This document shows, in pieces, positions 1 through 5,998 of a stretch of DNA of 6,071 nt. The DNA is from Anaerolineae bacterium (GTDB taxonomy: Bacteria > Chloroflexota > Anaerolineae > SpSt-313). The notes under the pieces were generated by a model that was not told where the DNA came from, ran no database searches, and saw only the letters and a list, made by a program, of their open reading frames with translations. The DNA is taken from NCBI GenBank assembly GCA_023511475.1, contig JAIMBM010000204.1:1-6071 (forward strand), given 5' to 3'. Positions within the stretch are counted from its first letter, which is position 1. Each line of letters starts with the position of its first letter. Both the position numbers and the translations under genes were made by a program.

Positions 1-52
1 GGCGGGGTTAGGGGTGGGGGTCTGAAGATGGAAGGTCCTTACGCCTGCACAG

Positions 53-73
53 GGGGCGGAGCCTGTCCGCCCC
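53..73 (-). terminator. GC-rich stem-loop, possible terminator of the glycosidase gene
   Basis: GGGGCGGA (53-60) pairs perfectly with TCCGCCCC (66-73) around a five-base loop. The stem can lengthen by two more pairs if one G is bulged. It lies about 220 bases past the stop codon of the leftward gene. No T-run follows on either strand, so it is not a classical intrinsic terminator. It could be a 3' end-stabilising hairpin, or it could be incidental in such GC-rich DNA. Confidence 0.3.
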
Positions 74-77
74 TGAA

Positions 78-100
78 GGGGACGGGCAAGGGGGAGGGGG
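78..100 (+). other. G-quadruplex motif
   Basis: Four G-runs of 4, 3, 5 and 5 bases are separated by loops of 2 (AC), 3 (CAA) and 1 (A) bases, which meets the usual G3+ N1-7 definition. The G-rich strand is the plus strand, which is the template for the leftward glycosidase transcript. A folded quadruplex could therefore stall polymerase after that gene. That effect is inference. A looser G-rich tract with three strong runs lies at 4-20. Confidence 0.5.
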
Positions 101-293
101 CTCGCGCACAGGCGCGTCCAGCGCCATCCCAGCGGCCTCTGCGCGACATCGAGGGGTACGCCCCGAAGAGGCCAAAGTCGAGGGACGTGGGGGCAGCACC
201 ACAGTGGCAGCCGCGACCGCCAGGATGCCATTCTGGACAGTCCCAGATGGGCACCACATTGGGTCACACCCGGCATGAGTCGTGCTTGTGCGC

Positions 294-3200
294 TCAGTAC
301 TCTAGCCTGACATCGAGCGCGCCCGAGGGTGTGGGTATGCGGACTTGCTCCTTGGGTGCATCGAAGGGCACGGCCTTGCCGTTCACGGTGGCGGCACGCA
401 TGGGCTGGCGCCCGGGCCTGCGCAGATGGAGCACGAGCCCGGCGGGCTGGCGTCGCGTGGGAGCTTCCACCCGCACCGTGACGGCACTCTGCTCCGCCTC
501 GACCCGGTAGGTAATGGGTCCGAACCAGGTCGCCATGCGCTCCAGGCCCCAGCTCTGGCCCGGCGCGAACCAGGCGCGCGGCGCGGCCGGGGCAAGGTGT
601 AGTGTGTCGCCTTCCTCCCAGAGGAGACACGACCGCAGCCAGATCAGCGACTTGGATTCGTCTGGCGTCTTGTAGAAGGGGCCGACGCCGTGCCCTAGCT
701 CGACGACCGGGTGCTCGGTGAAGGCGCGCACGTCCGGATAGAGCTGCTGGCCAAAGTTGTTAAAGAGTGCACGAATGGCGTGCTCCGGCTGCCCGCGCCG
801 AAGATAGTCGAGCGCGAGGTCCATCAGGTTGGCCTGGATCGTCACACCCCCCTGACTGAACCAGAAGCGCTCCAGGTCCACAGGGCGACCCCACTCACGG
901 GACACAAAGAGGTTATCCTCCAGGTCCTTGAGCAGCCAGGTGACCTCAGGCTCATGGGGCTCGAAGACTCCGCCATCCACGAGGTGCAGGGCCCCGTACG
1001 CCGCCTCGCGGAACCAGCCCCACTCGCGCCCGCGCAGGCCGGTGCGGGTCGGCACATGGGGCACATAGGTGCCGTCCAGCAGTCGCACGACCGGGGCCTC
1101 CTCCATGGCCCGTCGCGCGGCTCGGCGGATGTCCTCCCGGTAGCTGGCGGCCTCCCGGGCCAGCCGCGGCGCCTCGGGGTGCCCGATCTCGGCAAGGACT
1201 TGGGCGATGGCGACCATGCCGCCACAGGCGTGGGCGTTCACCGCAAACCAGTGCCGCCACTCGGGGTTGTCTTCGAGGTGACCGGCGGGCAGGAGCCCCC
1301 ACACCGGTCCGGGTGCCCCATCGGGTCCTGTGACCATCGTAGCCTGTCGCTCGCGGATCACAAACTCGCAGGCCGCAACCAGCCTTGGGGCCACGCGCTC
1401 AAGCCAGGCCCGGTCGCCGGTGTACCGGTAGTGGGCGGCCAGGCACTCCATGATGTAGCCGTGGTCCAGGTTGTAGGAAAAGTGTCCTGTCAGGGGGGCG
1501 CCGGCATCCAGGTCCATGGCGTTGAGGGCCCCCTCTGCCGAGGAAAAGTTGCCGTCCAGCGCCTTGACCCCCTGCGTGCGCAGGAAGGTCTCGAGATAGC
1601 TCTCGGCCCGGTCGTGATGACCGGCTTGGTCCAGCATGGTGATCTGCCAGCAGGCCTCGTTGCCACAGGCGCCGTAGACCCAGGTCGCTGCCGGTACGAC
1701 GATCATGCCTGTCGCCGGGTCCTTGTCGACCGATATGGCAACGTGCGTGCGCACCGCCCGGTGCAGGTCGTCGAGGACCGCGTCGGGCAGGTGCATCTGG
1801 CCACCGGCGTCGACGTAGCGGTGCCAGTACCCGACGACGTCCGAGAGCTTTTCCTCATAGTCGAGGCCGGCCACGCGCCTCCACTCGGCCTCCTGTGTCA
1901 GGCTGGCAAAGGGCACGGCGAGCGTGAGCACGTCCGAGGCAAAGCCGTCGAGGTCCACGTCATAGGTCAGGGCCGAGGGCACGGCATGGCTGGCACCGGG
2001 CTCTTCAGCGTAGGGCACCACCGAGAGCGTGCCGCGGCCGGCATGCACCGCGCAGCGCAGGCAGGGCTCCGGATACGGGTCGACCCGCCACTGGCGTGCC
2101 ACAGGCTCCGCCGGGACCACGCGACCCTGCGCGAGGAGCATGTTCCCGCGCAACACGGGTTCCTCCTGGGGCGCGACCACCAGCCACAGGCGCGCCCGCT
2201 TGCGCCCATGGGTTGCGTTCCGGATGCTGAAGCGCAGCATCACGACCACGTCCTCGTCCCCGCGACGCTCGTTGGGCGGGGTGAGCGGCCCGTCGAGCAG
2301 GCAGGCAAAGGCGGTCTGCCGATACTCGATCTCCCGGTCCAGCCACTCGCTGATTACCACGGGGAGCCATCCCTCGAGGAGGGACTGCTTCGTAGCGCCG
2401 CGGCGCTCACGCAAGTCGGGAGGGTCGCCGGTGCCAAAGCGCAGGCGAAGCTGCTCGCCCGGCCACTGCAGGCGCGCAGCGTCCCGCCCGAGGAGCTTGA
2501 GGCAGCGCTTATCGGCGAACACCTCGCCATTGTAGCGGATGGCGAGCTCTTGCCGGCCAGCCTCGACTCCGAGCGGCAGGTAGCGGCCAAAGGGCTCGGT
2601 GATCGTCTCGTCGAGCGGTGGAATCTCGGCCTGGGCCCGCGCTAGCGACTGCTCCGGCTCCTCGGCCACGCGATCATAGATCGGCCGGGGGGCCGCGGCG
2701 GTCCGGGCGCGGAGCGCCGCGAGGTCCGGCGCGGTGCCTGGAGGCACGACGAGGACGTGATAGTCCGGAATGTAGATCGGCCCTCCGGCGAGGTCTGCAA
2801 CCAGGAAGGAAAACGTCCGGGATCGTGTCCTCACGGTGATGACGGTGCGGTCCTCGGCATCGGGGCGGTGCGCGGCGTGCAGGAAGCGCAGGCGCACACC
2901 CTTTGGGATGGCACCGGCCCGGCAGGACCAGCTTCCATCGGTGCTGACGGCGTCGCCCACTCCAAAGCGCAACGGCTCGACCGCGAGGATGTACCCGCTC
3001 CAGGCCTCTGCGGAGCCGCTCCAATCCTCCTCGCCCTCGGCGCCGATGCCGAACCAGAGGTCGGCCTGCCCTTCCTGCCAGGTCGCAGGCGAGTAGGCAT
3101 GCAGCTCTGCAACTGGCGGCATGGGCGACCTGCTCACGACGCGCACCTTCAGCGTGCGCCGGAAGCGGGCCCGGTAGTGTTGCGCCGCGACCAGCTGAGG

Positions 3201-3656
3201 CAGCAAGTCTCGCCCCAACTCGGGCAGGTCGAGCGGGTCGAAGGCCAGGGTGAAGGTATCGCCGAGGACCGTGCGCTCGCCGCGAGCGGTCGTCCAGGTG
3301 CCATGGAAGGGGTCATCGCGGCCGATCCAGCCGCGGCGTGCGCCGGGGAGTCGTTCGGGCGCTGGCGTGGGCCAGTTACGGCGCCAATACTGTACCTCAA
3401 GGTCGCCGGGAACGGGTCCGGCAAAGCGCACGCTCACCCGACAGACGTCCCGTGCCTCCTCCCACTCCAGCCCGAGCTGCCAGAGCCCCGCTTCCGGGTC
3501 CTGCGCCGGGGCGAGGAGGCCATCGGCGCTGCGGCTTATGTCGCAGGTCTTGAGCTCGCGCCCCTCGCCTGGGGACCACCACCGCGGGCAGGCGAAGGGT
3601 GCGAGATCGACCTGGCTGCCGGCTGCCGGATAGGACGGAGCGTGTGTCTGAGGCAT
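294..3656 (-). CDS. Putative six-hairpin ((alpha/alpha)6-barrel) glycosidase, family unassigned
   Basis: A 1120-residue protein that looks like a multidomain carbohydrate-active enzyme; no substrate can be named. Residues about 60-350 are strand-rich (QYWRRNWP near 89-96, IGRDDPFHGTW at 111-121). Residues about 365-600 resemble the beta-sandwich that precedes the barrel in such enzymes (EIEYRQTAF at 442-450, VVMLRFSIRN at 471-480). Residues about 600-1015 are helix-rich and match the barrel style: GNEACWQITMLDQAGHHDRA at 665-684, DGNFSSAEGA at 701-710, FYKTPDESKSLIWLRS at 994-1009. Residues 1015-1120 look like the usual C-terminal sandwich (GDTLHLAPAAPRAWF, then VNGKAV). Acidic candidates for catalysis include E667, D676, D701, E708 and E737; none can be assigned. 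There is no signal peptide or membrane segment, so it is probably cytoplasmic and acts on imported oligosaccharides. The ATG at 3656 has an AAAAGGGGG site ten bases upstream; an in-frame ATG 25 codons earlier (3731) has none. A sugar-binding-protein remnant lies upstream on the same strand. Confidence 0.8.
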   Translation of the reverse strand: MPQTHAPSYPAAGSQVDLAPFACPRWWSPGEGRELKTCDISRSADGLLAPAQDPEAGLWQLGLEWEEARDVCRVSVRFAGPVPGDLEVQYWRRNWPTPAPERLPGARRGWIGRDDPFHGTWTTARGERTVLGDTFTLAFDPLDLPELGRDLLPQLVAAQHYRARFRRTLKVRVVSRSPMPPVAELHAYSPATWQEGQADLWFGIGAEGEEDWSGSAEAWSGYILAVEPLRFGVGDAVSTDGSWSCRAGAIPKGVRLRFLHAAHRPDAEDRTVITVRTRSRTFSFLVADLAGGPIYIPDYHVLVVPPGTAPDLAALRARTAAAPRPIYDRVAEEPEQSLARAQAEIPPLDETITEPFGRYLPLGVEAGRQELAIRYNGEVFADKRCLKLLGRDAARLQWPGEQLRLRFGTGDPPDLRERRGATKQSLLEGWLPVVISEWLDREIEYRQTAFACLLDGPLTPPNERRGDEDVVVMLRFSIRNATHGRKRARLWLVVAPQEEPVLRGNMLLAQGRVVPAEPVARQWRVDPYPEPCLRCAVHAGRGTLSVVPYAEEPGASHAVPSALTYDVDLDGFASDVLTLAVPFASLTQEAEWRRVAGLDYEEKLSDVVGYWHRYVDAGGQMHLPDAVLDDLHRAVRTHVAISVDKDPATGMIVVPAATWVYGACGNEACWQITMLDQAGHHDRAESYLETFLRTQGVKALDGNFSSAEGALNAMDLDAGAPLTGHFSYNLDHGYIMECLAAHYRYTGDRAWLERVAPRLVAACEFVIRERQATMVTGPDGAPGPVWGLLPAGHLEDNPEWRHWFAVNAHACGGMVAIAQVLAEIGHPEAPRLAREAASYREDIRRAARRAMEEAPVVRLLDGTYVPHVPTRTGLRGREWGWFREAAYGALHLVDGGVFEPHEPEVTWLLKDLEDNLFVSREWGRPVDLERFWFSQGGVTIQANLMDLALDYLRRGQPEHAIRALFNNFGQQLYPDVRAFTEHPVVELGHGVGPFYKTPDESKSLIWLRSCLLWEEGDTLHLAPAAPRAWFAPGQSWGLERMATWFGPITYRVEAEQSAVTVRVEAPTRRQPAGLVLHLRRPGRQPMRAATVNGKAVPFDAPKEQVRIPTPSGALDVRLEY

Positions 3657-3666
3657 GGCAATCAAT

Positions 3667-3675
3667 CCCCCTTTT
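3667..3675 (-). promoter_or_regulatory. Ribosome-binding site of the glycosidase gene
   Basis: The minus strand reads AAAAGGGGG, then a ten-base spacer, then ATG at 3656. It differs by one base from a strong AAAGGAGG-type site. The longer in-frame start at 3731 has nothing similar before it, so this site decides the start codon. Confidence 0.6.
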
Positions 3676-3749
3676 GTGGTTGGCCTGTGCCGAGAGCTGG
3701 CTGAGAGAGACGGGGCAGCGAGCGTGCGCATATAGCCGTCAACAAGCAG

Positions 3750-3775
3750 GGAGCGCCCGGTGCCCTGGGCGCTCC
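3750..3775 (-). terminator. Perfect 9-bp stem-loop between transporter remnant and glycosidase gene
   Basis: GGAGCGCCC (3750-3758) and GGGCGCTCC (3767-3775) form a perfect nine-pair stem with an eight-base loop. Read leftward it is followed by CTGCTTGTTGAC, which is moderately T-rich but not a true T-run. It may be a weak terminator or attenuator, or an mRNA-stabilising hairpin like those often found after solute-binding-protein genes. It sits 94 bases before the glycosidase start codon. Confidence 0.4.
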
Positions 3776-3824
3776 GCAGGCCTTCGACGCCCCATGCGGC
3801 CTGGGTCTGCCCCGGTTTGCAGTG

Positions 3825-3857
3825 GGAGCTACCCCCGCGTGAGGCGGAGGCAGCTCC
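3825..3857 (-). other. Imperfect stem-loop just past the transporter remnant's stop codon
   Basis: GGAGCT (3825-3830) pairs with AGCTCC (3852-3857). Inside it CC pairs with GG and CCGC (3835-3838) pairs with GCGG (3844-3847), leaving a five-base loop. This gives twelve pairs with two single mismatches. In the leftward direction it begins 28 bases after the stop codon of the binding-protein remnant, the usual place for an intergenic mRNA hairpin in sugar-transporter operons. No T-run follows. Confidence 0.4.
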
Positions 3858-3885
3858 ACAGCACCTCGGACGGGCCTCGACGAGA

Positions 3886-4059
3886 TCAGCTGGTTTTCGC
3901 GATCTCCTCGGCCACTGTGGCCTGGGCCTCGTCGAGGGCCTCTTTGGCGGTCATCTGCTTGTGGAAGGCGAGATCGAACACCCGCTGGAGCTCTGCGTTC
4001 ATAAAGCTGTAGGCAGGAAAGTTCTCCACGGGTTTGGCTTTCTGCGCGGAGAGGGCCGG
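3886..4059 (-). pseudogene. C-terminal remnant of a sugar ABC-transporter solute-binding protein
   Basis: A 57-codon open stretch, bounded by an in-frame TGA at 4062-4060 and ending at the TGA at 3888-3886. It contains AKPVENFPAYSFMNAELQRV followed by FDLAFHKQMTAKEALDEAQ and ATVAEEIAKTS. This is the hallmark C-terminus of family 1 extracellular sugar-binding proteins: a proline/aromatic stretch, 'M/I NAEL QRVF', then 'TAKEALDEAQ' and a final amphipathic helix. Intact members are about 400-450 residues, so roughly the last eighth survives. There is no start codon with a ribosome-binding site; the only internal ATG (about 4002) would give 38 residues. The signal peptide, lipobox and ligand-binding lobes are gone, so it cannot work as a binding protein. 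A strong leftward promoter sits about 35 bases upstream and the glycosidase gene about 230 bases downstream on the same strand, suggesting a decayed sugar-uptake locus. An assembly mis-join could give the same picture. Confidence 0.75.
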
Positions 4060-4097
4060 TCAAGGCTATTGCTGTCCTATGACACCGTACAATGCAG

Positions 4098-4126
4098 ATT
4101 ATACCATGGAGCGGCATTGGAGTCAA
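4098..4126 (-). promoter_or_regulatory. Near-consensus leftward sigma-70/SigA promoter
   Basis: On the minus strand, TTGACT (4126-4121) is separated by exactly 17 bases from a perfect TATAAT (4103-4098). That is eleven of twelve consensus bases at optimal spacing, striking in such GC-rich DNA. Transcription would begin near 4091 and run leftward through the binding-protein remnant into the glycosidase gene, giving an untranslated leader of about 435 bases. It is presumably the original promoter of the lost binding-protein gene or operon. Confidence 0.75.
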
Positions 4127-4156
4127 TATGGAGATTGGCTGGCGGGCCATGGCCGT

Positions 4157-4185
4157 TTGCGCTTGTGCTGACTTTGCTCTATCAT
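4157..4185 (+). promoter_or_regulatory. Candidate rightward promoter of the upp-wecA operon
   Basis: TTGCGC (4157-4162) is followed, after a 17-base spacer, by TATCAT (4180-4185), which matches five of six -10 bases. The -35 box is weak (TTG only). The predicted start near 4192 would leave a leader of about 24 bases that carries the upp ribosome-binding site. It is back-to-back with the leftward promoter, with about 30 bases between the two -35 boxes. A perfect ten-base palindrome, GGCCATGGCC, lies in that gap (4145-4154) and may or may not be an operator. Confidence 0.45.
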
Positions 4186-4215
4186 GGGGGGCAGCCAGGG
4201 GCAGAAAGGAGACCT

Positions 4216-4869
4216 ATGGGCCGCGTCGTCGTCTCAAAGCATCCGCTCATCCAGCACAAGCTGACCCTCCTGCGAGACGTCAACACCGAGCCTAAAAAGT
4301 TCCGCGAACTCATCCGTGAGCTCTCGATTCTCCTCGCCTATGAGGCAACCGCTGACCTCGCCCTCGAGCCCACACAGGTAACCACCCCGCTCGGGCGCGC
4401 CGATGGCGCCATGCTCAGCGAAAAGATCGGCCTCATCCCGATACTGCGGGCAGGCCTGGGGATGGTCGAGGGCATTTGGGAGATGATGCCTACGGCGGAG
4501 GTCTGGCACATCGGCCTCTACCGCGATCACAACACCCTGCAGCCGGTTGCCTACTATAACAAGCTGCCGGTAAACCCCACGGTGCAGGTCTGCCTTATAC
4601 TCGACCCCATGCTAGCGACCGGCGGATCGGCAGTAGCCGCGGCCGATATCCTCAAGCACTGGGGAGCCAGACGGATCAAGTTCGTTGGCATCATCGCCGC
4701 ACCGGAGGGGGTTCAGCTCCTGCAGGAGCGCCATCCTGACATCGACATCCATATCGGCGTCATCGACGACCATCTGACGCCAGAGCCCAGGCTTCCCACC
4801 GATCCCCCGAGGGGCTATATCGTGCCCGGCCTCGGCGATGCGGGTGATCGCCAGTTCGGCACGGGCTGA
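4216..4869 (+). CDS. upp: Uracil phosphoribosyltransferase
   Basis: A 217-residue cytosolic enzyme that converts uracil and PRPP to UMP and diphosphate in pyrimidine salvage. The N-terminus has the typical VSKHPLIQHKLTLLRD (6-21). RAGLGM at 78-83 and LYRD at 101-104 are conserved family motifs. ILDPMLATGGSA at 128-139 is the PRPP-binding loop, APEG at 162-165 is conserved, and GYIVPGLGDAGDRQFGTG at 200-217 is the uracil-binding C-terminus. All key residues appear intact. The family is usually about 208-210 residues; the extra length is an insertion, TPEPRLPTDPP at about 188-198, where most homologues go directly from 'ID..L' to 'HGYI'. The ATG at 4216 is preceded by AAAGGAG (4205-4211) at a four-base spacing and begins exactly where family members begin, although the frame stays open further upstream. 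The wecA-like gene follows after 12 bases, so the two are almost certainly co-transcribed. Confidence 0.97.
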   Translation: MGRVVVSKHPLIQHKLTLLRDVNTEPKKFRELIRELSILLAYEATADLALEPTQVTTPLGRADGAMLSEKIGLIPILRAGLGMVEGIWEMMPTAEVWHIGLYRDHNTLQPVAYYNKLPVNPTVQVCLILDPMLATGGSAVAAADILKHWGARRIKFVGIIAAPEGVQLLQERHPDIDIHIGVIDDHLTPEPRLPTDPPRGYIVPGLGDAGDRQFGTG

Positions 4870-4881
4870 CGCGGAGGAGCC

Positions 4882-5937
4882 ATGCTCGGTCTCCCGACCT
4901 GGAGCATATTCGCGGGTGTTTTCGCGGTGGCCTTTGGCGTCACGTGGGCGCTGGTCCCCGTCACCATCCGTCTGAGCCACCGCCTCGGCACGATCGACGT
5001 GGCCGGCGGCCGACGCCGACATCAGGGAGCCATCCCGCGCCTCGGCGGCCTGGCGATCTTTGGCGGGTTTATGGTCGCCACCCTGCTCACCCTGCCGTAC
5101 CCTCGCCTGCCGGCCGATACCTTCCGGCTTGCTGGCCTGCTCTTGGGCTGCACGGCGGTGACTATCGGCGGGCTGTTCGATGACCGCCTCCAGTTCTCGG
5201 CCCTACCACAGATAGCCATCGTGCTGGTGGCCTCGGCCATCGCCATTCGCTACTGGGTGTTCATCGAGCGGGTAAACAACCCCCTCACCAACGAGCAGGT
5301 CGTGTTCCCGCTGCCCCTGATCATCCTCTTCACACTCCTGTGGATGGCGGGCATGACGACCACCATCAACTGGCTGGACGGCCTGGACGGCCTGGCCACG
5401 GCAGTCTCGGCAATCGCCGTTCTGGTGTTCTTTGTGCACATGCTTCGCACCGGTCAGCAGAGCGTCGCGCTCCTGCCGGCGGCCCTGCTGGGCGCAACGC
5501 TGGGCTTTCTGCCCCACAACTGGACCCCCGCGAGGGTCTTTCTGGGAAGCGCCGGGGCCTACTTTCTGGGCTTTGCCGTTGGGGGCCTCTCGCTGATCGG
5601 CGGAGCGCGAGCAGCCACGGCCCTCCTGGTTCTGGGCATCCCCATCGTGGACGTCGCCTGGCAGATACTGGACCGCGTCCGCCACGGCCGGTCCCCCGCT
5701 GCAGGAGACCGCGGGCATCTCCACTTTCGGCTCCTCGACCAGGGCATGCCTCAGGCCCGGATCGTGCTGCTCTACTGCGCCGTCTGTGCCCTCCTTGGGG
5801 GGCTGGCCCTGCTGCTCCCGTCACGCCTCTACAAGCTCTTCGCCCTCCTGACTATGGCCGCAGTCGGCGGGCTCAGCCTGGCGCGCCTTGCCCGGGCGGG
5901 CGAGCGGTCTCACGGAGACCCCGGAAGCCCGCACTAG
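4882..5937 (+). CDS. wecA: Polyprenyl-phosphate N-acetylhexosamine-1-phosphate transferase (WecA/TagO/MraY superfamily, GT4)
   Basis: A 351-residue polytopic membrane protein expected to transfer a sugar-1-phosphate, probably GlcNAc-1-P from UDP-GlcNAc, to undecaprenyl phosphate, starting a surface glycan. Family landmarks in order: RRRHQGAIPRLGG at 44-56; FDD at 99-101 with the metal-binding pair D100/D101; NWLDGLDGLA at 163-172; a cytoplasmic loop GDRGHLHFRLLDQG at 275-288. About ten hydrophobic segments fit the family topology, beginning at residues 8-28. Unusual positions: the conserved 'GDSG/GDAG' reads GSAG (222-225), so a metal-ligand aspartate is replaced by serine 223; the usual HLHH reads HLHF; and the 'MTNAxN' stretch reads MTTTIN. 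These may be traits of a Chloroflexota subfamily rather than damage, because the rest of the protein is well kept. It is too divergent from MraY to be the lipid I synthase. GGAGGAG (4873-4879) precedes the ATG. It is co-transcribed with upp. The gene symbol reflects the family, not proven specificity. Confidence 0.88.
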   Translation: MLGLPTWSIFAGVFAVAFGVTWALVPVTIRLSHRLGTIDVAGGRRRHQGAIPRLGGLAIFGGFMVATLLTLPYPRLPADTFRLAGLLLGCTAVTIGGLFDDRLQFSALPQIAIVLVASAIAIRYWVFIERVNNPLTNEQVVFPLPLIILFTLLWMAGMTTTINWLDGLDGLATAVSAIAVLVFFVHMLRTGQQSVALLPAALLGATLGFLPHNWTPARVFLGSAGAYFLGFAVGGLSLIGGARAATALLVLGIPIVDVAWQILDRVRHGRSPAAGDRGHLHFRLLDQGMPQARIVLLYCAVCALLGGLALLLPSRLYKLFALLTMAAVGGLSLARLARAGERSHGDPGSPH

Positions 5938-5998
5938 CGTGGCCTTCAACGCTCTTGCCCCTGACCCCTCCCCCTGGGCGGCCCCGGGCGGGCCCCCC

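Larger units (their letters stand above)
1..293. other. G-rich non-coding flank downstream of the glycosidase gene
   Basis: No convincing gene is visible here. The short open frames on both strands (for example 39-257 and 8-259 on the minus strand) give proline-, arginine- and glycine-rich translations with no recognisable motif and no Shine-Dalgarno site. The stretch contains G-rich runs at 1-20, a strong stem-loop at 53-73, a G-quadruplex motif at 78-100, and a small CGCGC/GCGCG inverted repeat at 103-116. I read it as the 3' flank of the leftward gene that ends at 294. Confidence 0.6.

Noticed and set aside
28..510. 160-codon plus-strand open frame spanning the left flank
   Set aside because: It overlaps the end of the glycosidase gene in antisense, has low-complexity composition and gives no family resemblance.
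711..2645. 644-codon open frame on the plus strand
   Set aside because: It lies wholly antisense to the glycosidase gene. Its translation is rich in G, H, V, R and P and has no domain features. It is a typical shadow frame of a GC-rich gene.
2757..3704. 315-codon open frame on the plus strand
   Set aside because: Antisense to the N-terminal part of the glycosidase gene, no ribosome-binding site, no recognisable motif; the minus-strand product is clearly the real protein.
3657..3731. 25-codon N-terminal extension of the glycosidase
   Set aside because: The upstream ATG has no Shine-Dalgarno site, and its extra residues give neither a signal peptide nor a domain. The start at 3656 has an AAAAGGGGG site.
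3729..3745. TTGACG and CTATAT close together upstream of the glycosidase start
   Set aside because: The two boxes are almost adjacent, far from the 16-18 base spacing needed, and no other partner box fits either.
4079..4093. Possible LacI-type operator around the central CCGT
   Set aside because: Only about nine of fifteen positions are symmetric and the arms do not match, so it cannot be told from chance.
4079..4107. Alternative rightward promoter ATGACA-17-TACCAT
   Set aside because: It overlaps the far stronger leftward -10 box and starts over 100 bases from upp. The TTGCGC-17-TATCAT pair is better placed.
3760..4215. 152-codon N-terminal extension of upp
   Set aside because: The frame is open but reads antisense through the binding-protein remnant and has no homology-like sequence. 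The start at 4216 has a good ribosome-binding site and matches family N-termini.
5203..5824. Minus-strand open frames opposite wecA (173 and 152 codons)
   Set aside because: Their translations are low-complexity antisense shadows without starts supported by ribosome-binding sites. The plus-strand protein carries all the family motifs.
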